Positions 23,849-36,303 of a stretch of 64,000 bases of DNA are shown one piece after another. The notes below the pieces were generated by a model that was not told where the DNA came from, did no database searches, and saw only the letters and a program-made list of their open reading frames with translations. Each line of letters begins with the position of its first letter. Position 1 is the stretch's first letter. This DNA is from Marisa cornuarietis (taxonomy: Eukaryota; Mollusca; Gastropoda; Architaenioglossa; Ampullariidae): NCBI GenBank assembly GCA_004794655.1, contig SMMW01000046.1:5753501-5817500 (forward strand), written 5' to 3'. The translations under genes and the position numbers were made by a program.

Positions 23849-25675
23849 ATGTCTTCTAACCATACTAACTTAACTTCATTGGCTAATTTCACTGCCAGCT
23901 ATCAAAGCCACGTAGTAGACAACTGCCCTGACAGCCTCATGTCTACACAGACTTTTTACGATGTCGAAAGAACGGTATCTTGTGGCGTGGTGCCTCCATG
24001 TTTTCTAATTGGAGCGGCGACCAACATCCTCAACATGATCATCTTCTATCGTCAGGGGCTACGAGATCGGATGAACCTCTGTCTCTTCTGTCTCGCCTTC
24101 ACTGACCTCATGTATGTCACAGCTGTCTTCCTCATCAATTGTGGCTGTCTGGCTTCCTTGTTTCTGTCAAACCAGGACCAAAGGTGGAGAGGACCTCTAA
24201 TAGTTCACTGTTTAAATTTCATGTACGGCTTTGCCTACTCATCCGGGTGTCTGACGATGATAATCGCCGTGGAGCGGTGCGTGTGTGTCGTGTTTCCTAT
24301 GAAAGCCGCGACACTCATCAGTACAAAGACAATGGCGATGATTCTGTCCCTGACACTTCTACTTATACATATTCTGTGTGGTGTGTATGCCGTTAAGCAC
24401 AAGGTTCTTACAGTCAGAGATGAAGCCACTGGACTGTACATCTCCCTTCCAGTATATACAGATCTGTACCTTACTTACAGTGTCTTCGGTATTATCGAAA
24501 ATATTGTTTTAGCTTCTGTCTCGTTCTGTACTTTTACTTGTGTATTTTTAGCTACATTTACAACTGTAATCAGGCTGCAAACTGCTCAGACATGGAGAAA
24601 ATCGACAGCCAGGTAGGCAGAGGGTTTTTTTGTTCGTATTTGCTTTGATTTTGTTTTCTCTAATTATTTTATTAAAAACTTTGAACCTGATGAATGCTGG
24701 AAAGCTTAAGATCATGGGCACTTTAGCTGAGTCAAACTTTGTCATTTCTGATTTACCGCAGACTATTTTCAGATCACGTAGGCTTTTGGTCGTGATCTTA
24801 CCTGCCACCATTTGGTTTTCCTACCTAAGAAGTTGGCACCCGTGAAGTTGTAAAGCAGAAAAACTTATTTTGACAAAGTGATGACGAATCTGTCAAACTT
24901 TTAATTTCTCTTCTATATATTTTTATATAAAGCTACTAATATGGCGGCTAATCCGTTAGCAAAGCTGCGTATCCTGCGTATCATCAAAAAGATAGACGTT
25001 TTGACTAATATATATATATATATATTTGTATTAAGGATATATTTTGCAGACGATGATTGTTCATTAAAGTTATAGCAATATCTTAAAAGAAATAAAGAAA
25101 ATATTGCAGTGAAGATGAACATATTTTTTAATTAAACGCTGGCCTAATGCTAAGCACACAGGTACATCACACTAAAGAACAGAGGAACATCTTTCTCCCT
25201 TTTCTTGTTTACTTACTAACTTCATGCTTTCAGAGAATAATAGTGTCTACGTATTAACGGTCGCTCAAACGCGTTTGTGTTGTTAAAAGTGATGTTGAAG
25301 AAAATTTTTTAAATAACTTTGATATTTTTGTTTCTACAGCTTTTCTGTCTTCTCACTGACAGCTCACACATGAAAAGCCAGGGGATGCTGATGAGGATGC
25401 TAGTGGCCATGTCTTGTGTCTACATCCTGTGTACGGCTCCCAACGTGGCCTTGGCTCTGGCAAGATTCACTGTCCCAGAATTCCGTGCTAACGGCATTTA
25501 TTGCAATATCTTCTCTTGCTTGCATATGATGGGCTACGTGGTATACATGTTCCATTCTTCCATAAACTTTTTCGTGTACGTGACAATGTCCTCGCGATTT
25601 CGTCACGACCTGACAGCGATGTGTTGGTATCCTACTTTCTTTAAAGCTCGCTTCAGATCCAGTAAAATAGCATGA
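23849..25675 (+). CDS. Receptor 3: divergent class A GPCR, candidate chemosensory receptor
   Basis: Exons 23849-24612 and 25363-25675 (donor AG|GTAGGC, acceptor CTGACAG, phase 2) give 358 aa. The N-terminus has three sequons (NHT, NLT, NFT) and N-C-P-D. TM2 has LAFTD, TM3 ends A-V-E-R-C, TM6 has C-T-A-P and TM7 has N-F-F-V-Y. The usual K-G-Q-G at the start of exon 2 reads K-S-Q-G. ATG 23849 aligns with the paralogue starts; the in-frame GTG at 23825 is not a eukaryotic start. A second upstream acceptor (CTACAG at 25338) would hit a stop within about 12 codons, so it is rejected. AATAAA lies at 25954. The function is inferred as for its neighbours. Confidence 0.9.
24613..25362 (+). other. Receptor 3 intron
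   Basis: A 750-bp phase-2 intron starting with an in-frame stop (AGG TAG). It contains a short TA run at about 25007-25025 and no recognised element. Confidence 0.8.
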
Positions 25676-28600
25676 TAACTGTCATACGGGTATTAGTCGT
25701 GTCCAGTTTTATCAATGCAATGATTAATATAAACATTCAATGCGAATCATCGTCGTCAAGACGAGTAACATGTTGCATGGCAGAGGCATGTGCCCTTGAA
25801 CTTTTGAACTAACTTATACCGCGACTTTGAAGAACAAGTGCAGACCTTTTTCTTTTAAACTACATCAGATGATTGTTTTTGTGAAAGACGTCTCGCACGC
25901 AGCTATTTCTTGATAAATTTAATTATTTCATACTTCTCCATCTTAACCACTTCAATAAATGTTATTTCTGTACGCAGTCAACGATAAAACAAACGATTAC
26001 ATAAAGTACTGTTTAAAACTTCACTGTGGATTTGAAATAAGCGAAAGATACAACATCTTAATTACATCATCTGATTTTTTGTAATTTTTTTTAAATATGT
26101 ATTATTAGACATATAAAAAGTATTAGTCACGGAGGTATGTTACACGGACCTGCGTTGTGGTATTATCCACAGTGTGGTCTTGATACTGCATGTGATGTAA
26201 CATGAAACTGCCCCACATTTTTGTTTTTCGCTTGATTATTTCTTATAAATGCTGTTTTGTTTTTTTATCATTTAATTTGCACATTTATCTTATGTGTTTA
26301 AGAAGAAAAATTCCTTTATTTTCCAAGTGACATTACTCTAGGAATTTGACAATGATGGCCGCCACTTACTCGACAAATATCAATCACACTGACAGCCACA
26401 CTCACAGACGCCACCAATTACACTATTATCTATACCTACACACACCCCCAAATAAAAAAATTACACATACACACATATACAAGTACACACACTAGCTCTT
26501 TCTCTCTCCTTACTTTTTTATTAAGTAGATACAGTTCACATAACTTGGCATCACGCACCCCTTTCATTCTTAAATTCAAGAAACAAAAGTAGAGATAGAG
26601 GGAAGAGGAGGGAAAAAGAAAATAGAAGAAAATGTCCACATGTCCACATATACCTTTATAATTTTACCTAACTATACATTGGAACTTGCTTTGCAAAAAA
26701 ATATTAGAGTTACCATCTATAAACACTTTCCAATATAAGCCAGCACGTATGCATCACAAATGTTCTTTTTTTAATCTTTTTTTCAGATACAACCTTATGA
26801 TACGCAGGCACTCAATGTACAACTGGTCTTGGTTTACAGAGAGTGACTAGTTTATCCTATATAATAAACACTTAATCTTCATACATCCCTTCTTCCTCAT
26901 GTTAATCCTCAAATACGGCTTAGAAAAAATACTGTCATTTATTGTCTGAATGGGAAGGGGAAAGTAATTATAGTGATTATGTCCTCGTAGAATGCAAGAT
27001 TTGTGTATACATATCCCTTTGTGGAGTAAACTGCTCGTCATTCAAAAAACATGCGGTTACAATTTCAACATTCCTAATGAAAAATATGACAATTATCATC
27101 CAAACATCCTTAATTAATTTGGAAATTCATTAAAAGATTCAGTTCTACATATGTCACACTTTTAATAACAATGTTATAAGAGATAAACCATAACTAGTTC
27201 TTTCATTTCAGAGGCCAGATGTGAAACCAAAATCCAGTACTGCATATTTCTCTCTCCTTATTGCTTGCTCTCTCACTTTCTTTTCCTTCACAAACACATA
27301 CACATACATACACATACCCATACCCATACACATACACTACCCACTTTGACTGTACACTACCCACACTCTTCAGTGTCACCATAGATACTAAAACACACAT
27401 CTGGATGCTTACTCGCCTACGTGCACTGTACATGACCATCACGGACTTTCGAAAACACATTTAACTGTTATTAGTCCTGACACGAGCTACGGGGAAGTTT
27501 ATTTAGTTTTTATATATTTAATGTAGCTGTTTGTATTACCTCCACTAAATGTCCCCCTGCTGTAGCTTGCAGATCAGTGGATGAACGGAACTACATTTTC
27601 CATACAGATAAAGAACCTTGGGTGTGAAATGTTAAACTCGGGTGAGTGCTGTTGCTGTTCTTCTGGCATGAGTGAGAGTAGAATTCTTTGATGATTCAGT
27701 ATGGGTGTCTCTCTTCTTCAGACATTTTGCACAAGACAGGTTACAAATTCAAAGATTAAAAAAAAGTTTGGAGTTTGGACGGTCAGGGTTAATCTCAATT
27801 TAAAAATAATTACATTTTTAATTTTATCACCGGCTTACAAATCATAAATGGTTGAACGGCACTCTATCGACTTTTACAGAGATGTGCAATATGGGAGGTA
27901 TAAACCCTATCTGGTGTATTCCACAGGAAAAAAAAGAATAAATAAGGCTAAGGAATGTGCAGACGAAAGTACAGCCACGCCTCAATCGACTCTGCAAACA
28001 AACGGTGGTGTTTGCATAGTTTTCTCACCAAGCCAACGATTATTACGAGTGTGATTAGATGTTCACCTGATGCGCATGACGACGAAGTATGTGCTCCACA
28101 AATGACATAGCTATATAAGTTGTCATGCTTACAACCTAAATAAACTGTCATACTGACACGCTAAATATTGTAATACACAACAAATAAGTAGTAATACTCA
28201 CATATTCTTCGTAATTAAGATTTACCCTAAGTATACCGACCCAATGTCAGAAGCAAAGTCATATTGTATAAGTTTAACTAATAAAACATCGTACGTGTGC
28301 TTTGATCACTTTAACTGCCAGATAACATGTTCCTTCTCGTCCCTTTTGCAGTGAGCTTGTAATGGTGGACAACTTTGCTCAGTTAAAATTTCTGCACTTT
28401 CCATGTAGTCGTTAACGAAGTAATAGCATGGCAACTTAGATTGTGTTCAAGTCACTCTTCTCAATATGTTGGTTGGCAGTCATTGAGAGCTCAGACCAGA
28501 CTTGTTGTAACAGGCTTTTGCGTCAAGTCAATAATGCAAGTCACACTGAAGCAATCGTTTTCATCAGAATCGTTACATAATATTCGTGAAACTAGTTTTA

Positions 28601-28920
28601 TTTCAGTTTATCTAGCTTAACAGGTGCGAATAATCTTTATGAGTGTTCAACTAATACAGGGATTCTTTGTATATTGGTCTAGAAATATTGTATATGTAAT
28701 ACCATGTATTCCCATTCATTTTGAAATACATCTTCATTTGTTTTATGGGGCATTCAGAGGAGCCTCAAGCAGTTATAGCAAAATATGGATATTTGTTCTT
28801 AAGGAGTTACAAGTTCTTATTAAAATATTATCTGTCGTTTACGCTCTGTGTTTTTATACTGTGTTTTTAAATATAAAGAGTTTTATAAACCTTGTAAAAC
28901 AGATGGTCACGAAAAACACT
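25676..28920. other. Spacer downstream of receptor 3
   Basis: No gene is recognised. It includes the probable 3' UTR of receptor 3, CACATA-rich simple sequence near 27290-27335, and AT-rich DNA with short non-informative open frames. Confidence 0.5.
25954..25959 (+). terminator. Poly(A) signal candidate of receptor 3
   Basis: AATAAA lies 279 bp past the stop, followed within 20 bp by a GT-containing stretch. Confidence 0.35.
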
Positions 28921-28966
28921 TTAAATGATCTTTGGCGAGAAGCCACGAAGCAAGATGGCAGCACCC

Positions 28967-28991
28967 ACCTTCATCTACTGGATGACTGTCT
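28967..28991 (+). repeat. Left arm of a 25-bp inverted repeat
   Basis: It is the reverse complement of 29742-29766 with two mismatches (core CTTCATCTACTGGAT); the arms are about 750 bp apart. Family unknown. Confidence 0.45.
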
Positions 28992-29397
28992 CTCATTCGT
29001 TGCCTCTTTGCGCTATCATAGGAGTGACCAATTGTAACAAACCCTACAAACGTTTGGTTTTCACTTCCGTTTCCGATTTCAAACTGGCGGGTTTTCCTAA
29101 TGTCGAAGAAATTTTAGAAGTAATTAAGCTTTTCTTTCATAAGAGCCTTTTTAAGAAGACTGACTGCAAAATCAACAGTAGTATTTTCTGTAAAATGTAT
29201 TTTGGTTGTTTATAGAAAACGCATGTGGGTTTATCGTCAATTTGATTATATAAAACATCGTCACAACAGATGCTATTGACTTGCTCTACCACTAACAATT
29301 TTTTAAAGCATTGTTTTTGATTTTTTGGAAACAATTATACAGATTATTCTGTTACAAAAAGCCTATACTTTAGGAATTAATTTAATAAATGCCACAT

Positions 29398-29771
29398 ATG
29401 AAGGTCCGTGGTAGCACTGAGTTCACGACAACGCCATTTACTAGCAGACGACAATAGGAAAGTCCCCCGTTGCTAAGGTCGGTTGGTACTTTAAGCTATG
29501 ATGGCGACGAGCATAGATGTTTACTTTTTGTTGAGGATAACGACATCTCGCTTCATTGGTATGACATCCAACAATGCAACAATTTGCACCTGTCCATTTT
29601 TTCGAATCCATTTATGTTTGCAAACCACTGACCTTTATTAAAATTAAATGAAGGTCCGTGTTTCTTCGCAACAGCAAACCAGAACTGGAAACACGGGCTC
29701 GCTGATAAGGAAAGCCGAGACTTACACCTGATATAAAGCCTAGACACTTATCCAGTAGATGAAGGTCCGTG
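29398..29771 (+). repeat. Three spaced copies of ATGAAGGTCCGTG
   Basis: The 13-mer occurs perfectly at 29398, 29648 and 29759. The third copy overlaps the right arm of the inverted repeat (29742-29766). No known element is recognised. Confidence 0.5.
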
Positions 29772-30054
29772 ATGGCAGGGCAGGCGTCACATCTTCCACG
29801 TAGTGAAAGGAACCTGGCTTCGCATGACGTGTAGCACACGTGATCGATGGCGACCCAGTATGCGCTTCACTTTTCTCTAAAAAAAAGTCATGACCACAAT
29901 CCTAGCCAAGAAAAAAAATTATCTCACTGTCTTTGGGCAGCTTCGAACAAAATCAAGGCATATAAAGGAACCAGTGGGCGAATGCATTTTATGAGGAACG
30001 CAACGGCCAGGGGAAGTAAATATTCGCCCGCATGTGTGAGATCCGTGAGTTGAG

Positions 30055-30235
30055 CAGGTGTTGGGTGCCACCACATGTCAGCTGCCCACGACACCTCGTG
30101 ATGGTTTGTGGGGTATGGATGCTTTTAGCCAGAAAGTATCTTAGGCAGGTATCTTAGGCAAGTCACTTAACAAAGTCCGCTCTCCAAATCTCGTTCGGGA
30201 CCAGTAACCATAAAATTACTTCTGTACACCCAGCA
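30055..30235 (+). repeat. SINE-like or LINE-tail-like sequence
   Basis: Contains CTTAGGCAAGTCACTTAAC after a GGTATGGATGCTTTTAGCC stretch, a layout reminiscent of SINE or L2-tail consensus sequences. A duplicated GTATCTTAGGCA is present. No RNA polymerase III box pair is evident. Confidence 0.3.
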
Positions 30236-30270
30236 GCAGTTACGTGTGTGATTTTTACTACTGATTAGTG

Positions 30271-30527
30271 CACCTGGACGCGGAATTCTTTTTCCCACAT
30301 GAGATAGGGAGGAAATTCAGCCAATCGGAGTGCCGGTCTATGTTATTTTGTCAGATGTTTGGGGTTAAGGTTTGGGGTAGGGTTAGGGTTAGGTTTAGTT
30401 TATTAGGTACAATTGGACAACTGAGTGGAGCGAGCAGACGACGGCATATTTTGCGTGCACTCCGATTGGCTGAATTTCCGCCCCTTCCCCCTATCTCATG
30501 TGGGAAAAAGAATTCCGCCACCTGGAC
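30271..30527. mobile_element. MITE with TIRs and 9-bp target-site duplication
   Basis: The element spans 30280-30518 (239 bp) and is flanked by CACCTGGAC at 30271-30279 and 30519-30527. Its ends are exact inverses (GCGGAATTC / GAATTCCGC). The inverted similarity continues about 60 bp inward, with an internal indel, to AATCGGAGTGC / GCACTCCGATT. It has no coding capacity. A 9-bp duplication fits the Mutator-like superfamily best, by established knowledge of that group. Confidence 0.8.
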
Positions 30528-31431
30528 TCACCTTCCCTGTTTTGGCGTCAGTCTTTCCTGATTTGCTATCAATTTTCAGCTTTGAATTCTGCCTAAAAAT
30601 TAATGTGCTGCTTATAGGATTCATGCTCTCTATCCTTTGGTATCCTTCCCAGCATGACTCATCACCTCCCTCCCGATCATGTAATGCATTTGTCTCCCTT
30701 CATTCAGGCGCTGCTACAGTCAGATTTAAACCCTCTCCAGAATCAATGAATTCGTCCATTCGTTTTCTTGCGTGACTTACAGAAAACATGAAGAGCAGGA
30801 ATAATGATGTTTCAAAATATTTTTATTTCTACTTCACACAAATGTAAAAATAAAATTTCTTTCCCAACGCAATGCTAACATATATGGTTATAATTTAGTA
30901 AATAGCAGTAATCAACTCGTTTCTATTGCTTGCCTCCCCCCTAAGGGCAATCATGTACGAAAATTATCCTTTTGTGTCTTCGCAAGTTTATTATTTTTAA
31001 AATAATAATAATTTCCTAGATAAGCTTCGTTATTTGTTCTTTTAAATAAAAAATACGCGAAGCTAATTTTCCTCGTCCGTTTAAGTATTTTCCTATTTTC
31101 TAATCGAACGAATAATTAGTTTTTTGTATTTCTTGTACATCATCCGAAAATTAAAAATCATACTGATGCGCCCATACTCTGTGCACTTAATTCACTCATG
31201 CATGTCATTTAGGAAAACAAAATCAGCATCCTCCAACCTACATTACTCTCCTCCTTCTTTACCGTGATTTTTTAAATAAAATGCCTGAAGCAACCGAGCT
31301 TCATAAAGCAGACAAACAGGCAGCATTTCTTCAAAGCATTGCCTGAGAGTATGTCACTTTTCTCTAACGCTTCTGGAGACAAGACGCTGACACATTATTC
31401 CCGTTGACTTTCCATTGGACGGTTCCCGAAA
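30528..31431. other. Upstream region of receptor 4
   Basis: AT-rich and without a gene. A TTTAAATAAAAT sequence (31270-31282), about 150 bp before the start codon, is the only TATA-like candidate. Confidence 0.45.
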
Positions 31432-34183
31432 ATGTCTTGCGATGACACAAATTACTCGTCAATAGGTAATTCTTCTGTCATAATACAAGGCCGCGCATTG
31501 GACAACTGTCCTGATAGCATAATGAGCTCACAGATCTTTTTCACTGTTGACAGAGTGTTATCGTGTGGCCTGGTGCCATCACTTTTTCTGATTGGAGCGC
31601 CGGCAAACGTCCTCAGCATGATCGTCTTCTATCGTCAGGGACTGCGAGATCGGATGAACCTCTGTCTCTTCTGTCTCGCCTTCACTGATCTCATGTTTGT
31701 CGCAGTTGTCTTTCTCTTCAACTCCTCGTGTTTAATTGGTATCTTTCTCCCAGAAAAGGAGGAGTTGTTGAGATGGACTTTAACACTAGGTTGTTTAAAT
31801 TTTGTGTACGGTTTCTCCTACTCGTCCAGTTGTCTGACGGTGATAATCGCCGTAGAGCGGTGCGTGTGTGTCCTGTTTCCCATGAAGGCTGCGACACTCA
31901 TCAGTACAAAGACCATGGCGATTATTATCTCCATAGCAATTTCTTTTGTACAGCTTTTGTGTGCAGTGTATATCACGAAAGAGAATGTCGTGACGGTGAA
32001 GGATGATGTCACTGGTGTGTTCCTCATCGTTCCAGTCTTTACAGATCTTTATCTGAGATATAACTTTTTCATTATCATCGAAACAATAGTTTTATCTTTT
32101 ATTTCTTTCTTTAGTTTTGCGTGTGTTCTTTTATCAGCGATCATCACAGTAGTAAGGCTGCAAACTGCTCAGACATGGAGAAAATCTGCAAGGTAGGTAA
32201 AAATCTACGCTTCTTTTGACAAACCGATATGATTTCGCTTGCTGCTACTGTATAAAACGTGTCCGAAATGTTTTCTGTATAAATTTGTTTGTCAAGCTGG
32301 TAGCCTCTAAAACATCCTACGATTATAATTAATTGCCCCAAACACTGATAATGTAAGGTCGAAAAACACAGATAATCTATTATCTAAAACACAGATAATG
32401 TGTTGCCCAAAATACAGACATTTTCCTGATCAAATCATTTGCTGGCCATTCTGTGAAACTGGAAAATTAGCACGATTTTAGAGCAAGAATATAATTAATA
32501 AGACTAGACATCACTGAAAACATATATCCAGCTCTTGGTTAATTGCATCCAAGTCACACCAACAGATAGTCGATGTAGTTTAAAAACAGAATCATCTCTA
32601 GCTTCGTGAGATCAACGGCAATAGTGAAGATGGAACAGACAACACTGAGTACGAGAAGAGAATGTAGGGACAAGCACACAAGACATCTGAGAGCGATTTC
32701 GTGTGCGCCATTTTAAACCTATTCTCATTGCAAAACCTCAAAACATCCAGCTTTATATAGGAGACGCATTGAAAATTCACAAATCAAAACCACCAGTAAA
32801 GGTCACACGACAGGACCTAGAATGCCCTCAATCCGCCTCCATGGAAAGAAGGAACAAACCTTTATATATATATATATATGCAGCAGCCTCTCAACGAAAA
32901 CAAGAAGAGTCTGACGGCATAATGTAGAAAACATTAACAATTGACAGTTACCCTTAAAGAAGCTTAGATACAAGTATACACAGATAGTTAAACAACAGAG
33001 GGAAGTGGGCGAGACAGAGCAGGCTAGTACAGTAAATGTCCAGATGGTCAAAGACAAACAACAGCACTGCCAACAAACCTACAAATCCATGCAGCAAACA
33101 TACTCCGAAAACAGGCAGATGAAGATACCCAAGCTGTCCTTTCAGAAAATGCCTATTATTTGATTCAAGCAGTTAAAAAGTACAAACCTTTGAACGAAGG
33201 AGACAAAAAAGGACAGAAGCACCATAAGAAGACAGTTGAGTCGGTATGACAGATTTAAAGATCGTAATCACAACCATCTACAAATTACTACGTGACAGCT
33301 ACCAGTACATAGTACCAATACTTTATAAACCGCAGACCATCTCTAGATTCAGAACCAGGCACAGCAGACTAAACCTTCCCATGAATATACAACTTCGTTT
33401 TGTGCCATCCCCCATTCCCCACTTAAAAATCGCAGACAGAAATGTTAAAGCTTCCGAGCTCTGTCCAATAAGATTTGTCCTAAGCCGGTCCATTTTCGCC
33501 ATCAACTGTAAAACTGTATGGGTCGGTAGAGATTCTGAACAGACGACTAAGTTTCTGACAACACCAGATCCAGGTGTAAAAGCGTTAATAACATACGAGT
33601 AAAAGAAGTGAGAAACTCCAGTGTGTCGCACTGCCTGCCACCCTATGATTCTTAAAATTGTGCTCGTGCATGCATATTTATAATTTAAAAACCGCATAAC
33701 ATTAGAGCTAAGTACATAAAGGACGTCTTGAGTGTAGAATGAAATCCCCCTCCCTCAGGTCTTTTTGTTTCTTTGATCCGATGTCGACTTTCTCAACTGT
33801 TCATGTGCTAATGCTGTTGCTTATACATTTTCTTCTTTATTGGCAGCTCTCAAATGAAAGGTCAGGGGATGCTGATGAGGATGCTGGTAGCCGTGTCTTG
33901 TATCTACATCCTGTGCACGGCTCCAGACATCGCTTTGGGTTTGGCACGATTCACTGTCCCAGAATTCCGCGCGGGCGGCAGCTACTGCCACATTTTCTGG
34001 AGTACGCATATGCTAAGGCATATCATTAGTATGCTGAACTCACCACTTAATTCTGTCGTCTACATTATAATGTCTTCACGATTTCGTAAGGAGCTGTCAG
34101 CGCTTTACTTGTGCACAGGCTGCATGTCTCCCAAAGCAAAAGTCAATTCCAGTAACACAAACAGCCTTAGAAGACGTCCATAG
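31432..34183 (+). CDS. Receptor 4: divergent class A GPCR, candidate chemosensory receptor
   Basis: Exons 31432-32192 and 33847-34183 (donor AG|GTAGGT, acceptor TTGGCAG, phase 2) give 365 aa. The N-terminus has NYS and NSS sequons and N-C-P-D-S. TM1 carries P-A-N-V-L, TM2 LAFTD, and TM3 ends A-V-E-R-C. TM6 has C-T-A-P-D. TM7 departs most from the family: the usual N-S-S-I-N-F-F-V-Y reads N-S-P-L-N-S-V-V-Y, so the N-x-x-x-Y frame is kept with Ser at the Pro position. The tail is longest among neighbours with Lys/Arg near the end. The intron is the longest in the array (1654 bp). Confidence 0.9.
32193..33846 (+). other. Receptor 4 intron
   Basis: A 1654-bp intron with a TA run at about 32864-32878. 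An ATG-initiated 118-codon open frame at 33246-33602 has no recognised domain and is regarded as chance or an old repeat. The first in-frame intron codon is a stop. Confidence 0.75.
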
Positions 34184-35390
34184 AAAAGCAGCATCAGAAT
34201 TAACGGTATTCAAACTTTCCTGTCTTAGTGTCTTGATCCACTGGATTCTTCTTGAAATAATCTACTTTTCATCAGTACCTCTTAGCTTTCCCAGTAAATC
34301 TTTTTCGCCCAATGCTGTCTTTCCCCTACTATTTACATACCAAATCCACCGTATTAATTAGAATCTAACGAGTAAAGATGAGATTATTAATGCAATGAAG
34401 ATAACTATGGATGTCAAAATGAGACCCTGACCTTTTCAAGAAGTTGGTTTCAAACGTTGGTCTCGGAAACAATGCGGGTTTCTTTAAATAACCAGCTACC
34501 ACGTGTACAAGGGACAAGTGCTTTCTACAGTGTAAACCTTGGTGAGAACAATAATTTTTTAATGTCCTCAATTTATTTATTAGTCCTCGGCTTACGATAA
34601 AGCGCTGTAATTTCAAAATCAAAATGTAGCAAAAACATGTCCTTATATGAGTCACACAGCAGACTTGCTTTACAGTTTGCAGAAGTTGTAAATCATTGAG
34701 GCTCTACACTAAGATGGCATCATATAAAGTCTTGTTTCTTTATAAAACGTGCATGTAATAAAATGTAACAATGGCTTTTATTATGTCAGCAGCCAAAAAA
34801 GAGAAACCTGAAATGCGACATGTACGAAGTGTGCCAAAAGATATTTTTGAGTTGTTGTATGTTCATCATGCTTAATGCCAAGGTCACGAAAAACCAGTGA
34901 CACTTCCAAACGCCTTCTCCTCCTAATCTTCAGTTCTTTATTGACGGTAGGTGCACCTTAAGAATACTAACACAGTTCTCGCCATCTTTTCGAATTTCCT
35001 TCAGTCTCTGGGATGTGTTAATTTTTTATGTCTTTTCTGCTTCTTGATACTGGTCCCTGGCCAATCGTCTTTGCAAGTCAATACGTCCGGGTCTTTTTGC
35101 TTTGGGGTTGTATCACTAGTAGTAGTGTTTAAAATATCACTTAAACAAGAATATTTACATCACAAACACTTCAAAAAGAGCAAGTTAAAACAAGCACATC
35201 GGGCAACGTTAGCGGAGAATACCCGAAGATTAAGATATTAAATACTAAAATATTTAGATGTACAAAACAAAAGTGAGTCGCAACCATTCAGTCAGGAAAC
35301 TCTCTTCTGGGAAAACACTAAGTCTTTAACTCATCAGAAGCCCGTTTTATATTACTCGACATTAACTGACTTTTTTTTTTTTGCACCCTT
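34184..35390. other. Spacer downstream of receptor 4
   Basis: No gene is recognised. AATAAA lies at 34757, about 570 bp past the receptor 4 stop. A 96-codon open frame at 34951-35241 has no recognisable motif. Confidence 0.5.
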
Positions 35391-35472
35391 CTCTAAATTT
35401 GGCCGTCTACTGATGTTATTGTACAGAGTTCACAGAAGGTGGGCTTAGGACACTGAGCCAGTGTCACGGGGA

Positions 35473-35514
35473 AGTCTCTGTTAGTCTTGCATCCAGCACA
35501 ATAATTGAACAAGA
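35473..35514 (+). repeat. Repeat pair, left copy
   Basis: A 42-bp block (core GCATCCAGCA and ATTGAACAAGA) matches 38621-38662 in direct orientation with six mismatches. The pair brackets the gag remnant and might mark its terminal repeats, but no full LTR boundaries can be drawn. Confidence 0.4.
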
Positions 35515-35856
35515 CCCGCAGAAAGGACACACAATAATATATATTTATAGCTCTATTATATATATATATATATATATTATACAGACATTCAGTTCCAGCA
35601 TTAGCCTTGTAGACTACTCTACTGGCGCAGTCTTGAGCGAAGATAACAAATTTTATTACTGGTGTTGTGGTGGGAGACACTGTGCAAACAGAAGCCAGTA
35701 TAAGCGATTATGCATCGTGACGCTTTGTGGCCATTTCGGTTGCATCTGAAAGATACGATGCTATCTGGGGCGACTTAGGCCTCGTTTGGGTACAGTGTCG
35801 TCTCTTCTGGGTATCTACTGATTTTCTCGGGAATCTGATAAAACTGTTGGGTAGAA

Positions 35857-36303
35857 TTGTATCGCCTTTACTGTCAGTCGCGCGACGTGCTTATGGAGGA
35901 AACTGAGGACTGGTGTGCACACCGACACCCGATGACCAAACCTCGACGTGCTAAGGCGCAGTCTGGTGCTCTTGGTGGGCCTCCCGATACAACACTGCGA
36001 CTTCCACCATTTCCACGACAGACGCAGAAGAGAGGAAAGCGTAAGACACAATGACTTTAGTAGTGGCTCCGGCAAAACTTGGCCTCTCAACCTGTTGAAG
36101 TTGGTATGAGTTGCCCCGAGTTGGAACCATTTGTCACAGATATATTTTGCCCTCCCAAGAAAACTCATCATGGATTTATCCTGTTGTGATACCAAAGCTC
36201 TAAACCTAGTCCGAAACTCCTCCTCTGAGCACTGGTACTTCTCGTGTAACTGGTAAAAGTCCAACCCTATTGCTGTGCAAAAATTGCTGGAAATAGAGCA
36301 CAA
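35857..36303 (-). mobile_element. Ty3/gypsy-like gag remnant
   Basis: The minus strand encodes a gag-like helical segment of about 75 residues: Y-Q-C-S-E-E-E-F-R-T-R-F-R, then S-F-L-G-R-A-K-Y and D-K-W-F-Q-L. This is the arrangement typical of metazoan Ty3/gypsy capsid regions. The similarity then continues in another frame (a VVEMVEVAVLYREAHQEH-like stretch near 36015), so the copy is frameshifted. No protease or polymerase segment is seen nearby. Confidence 0.55.

Noticed and set aside
25339..25362. Alternative acceptor for receptor 3 exon 2
   Set aside because: Using the CTACAG at 25338 puts the exon in a frame that stops within about 12 codons and loses TM6.
30377..30395. Telomere-like GGTTAGGG repeats
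   Set aside because: Only about two units, inside the MITE; not an interstitial telomere tract.
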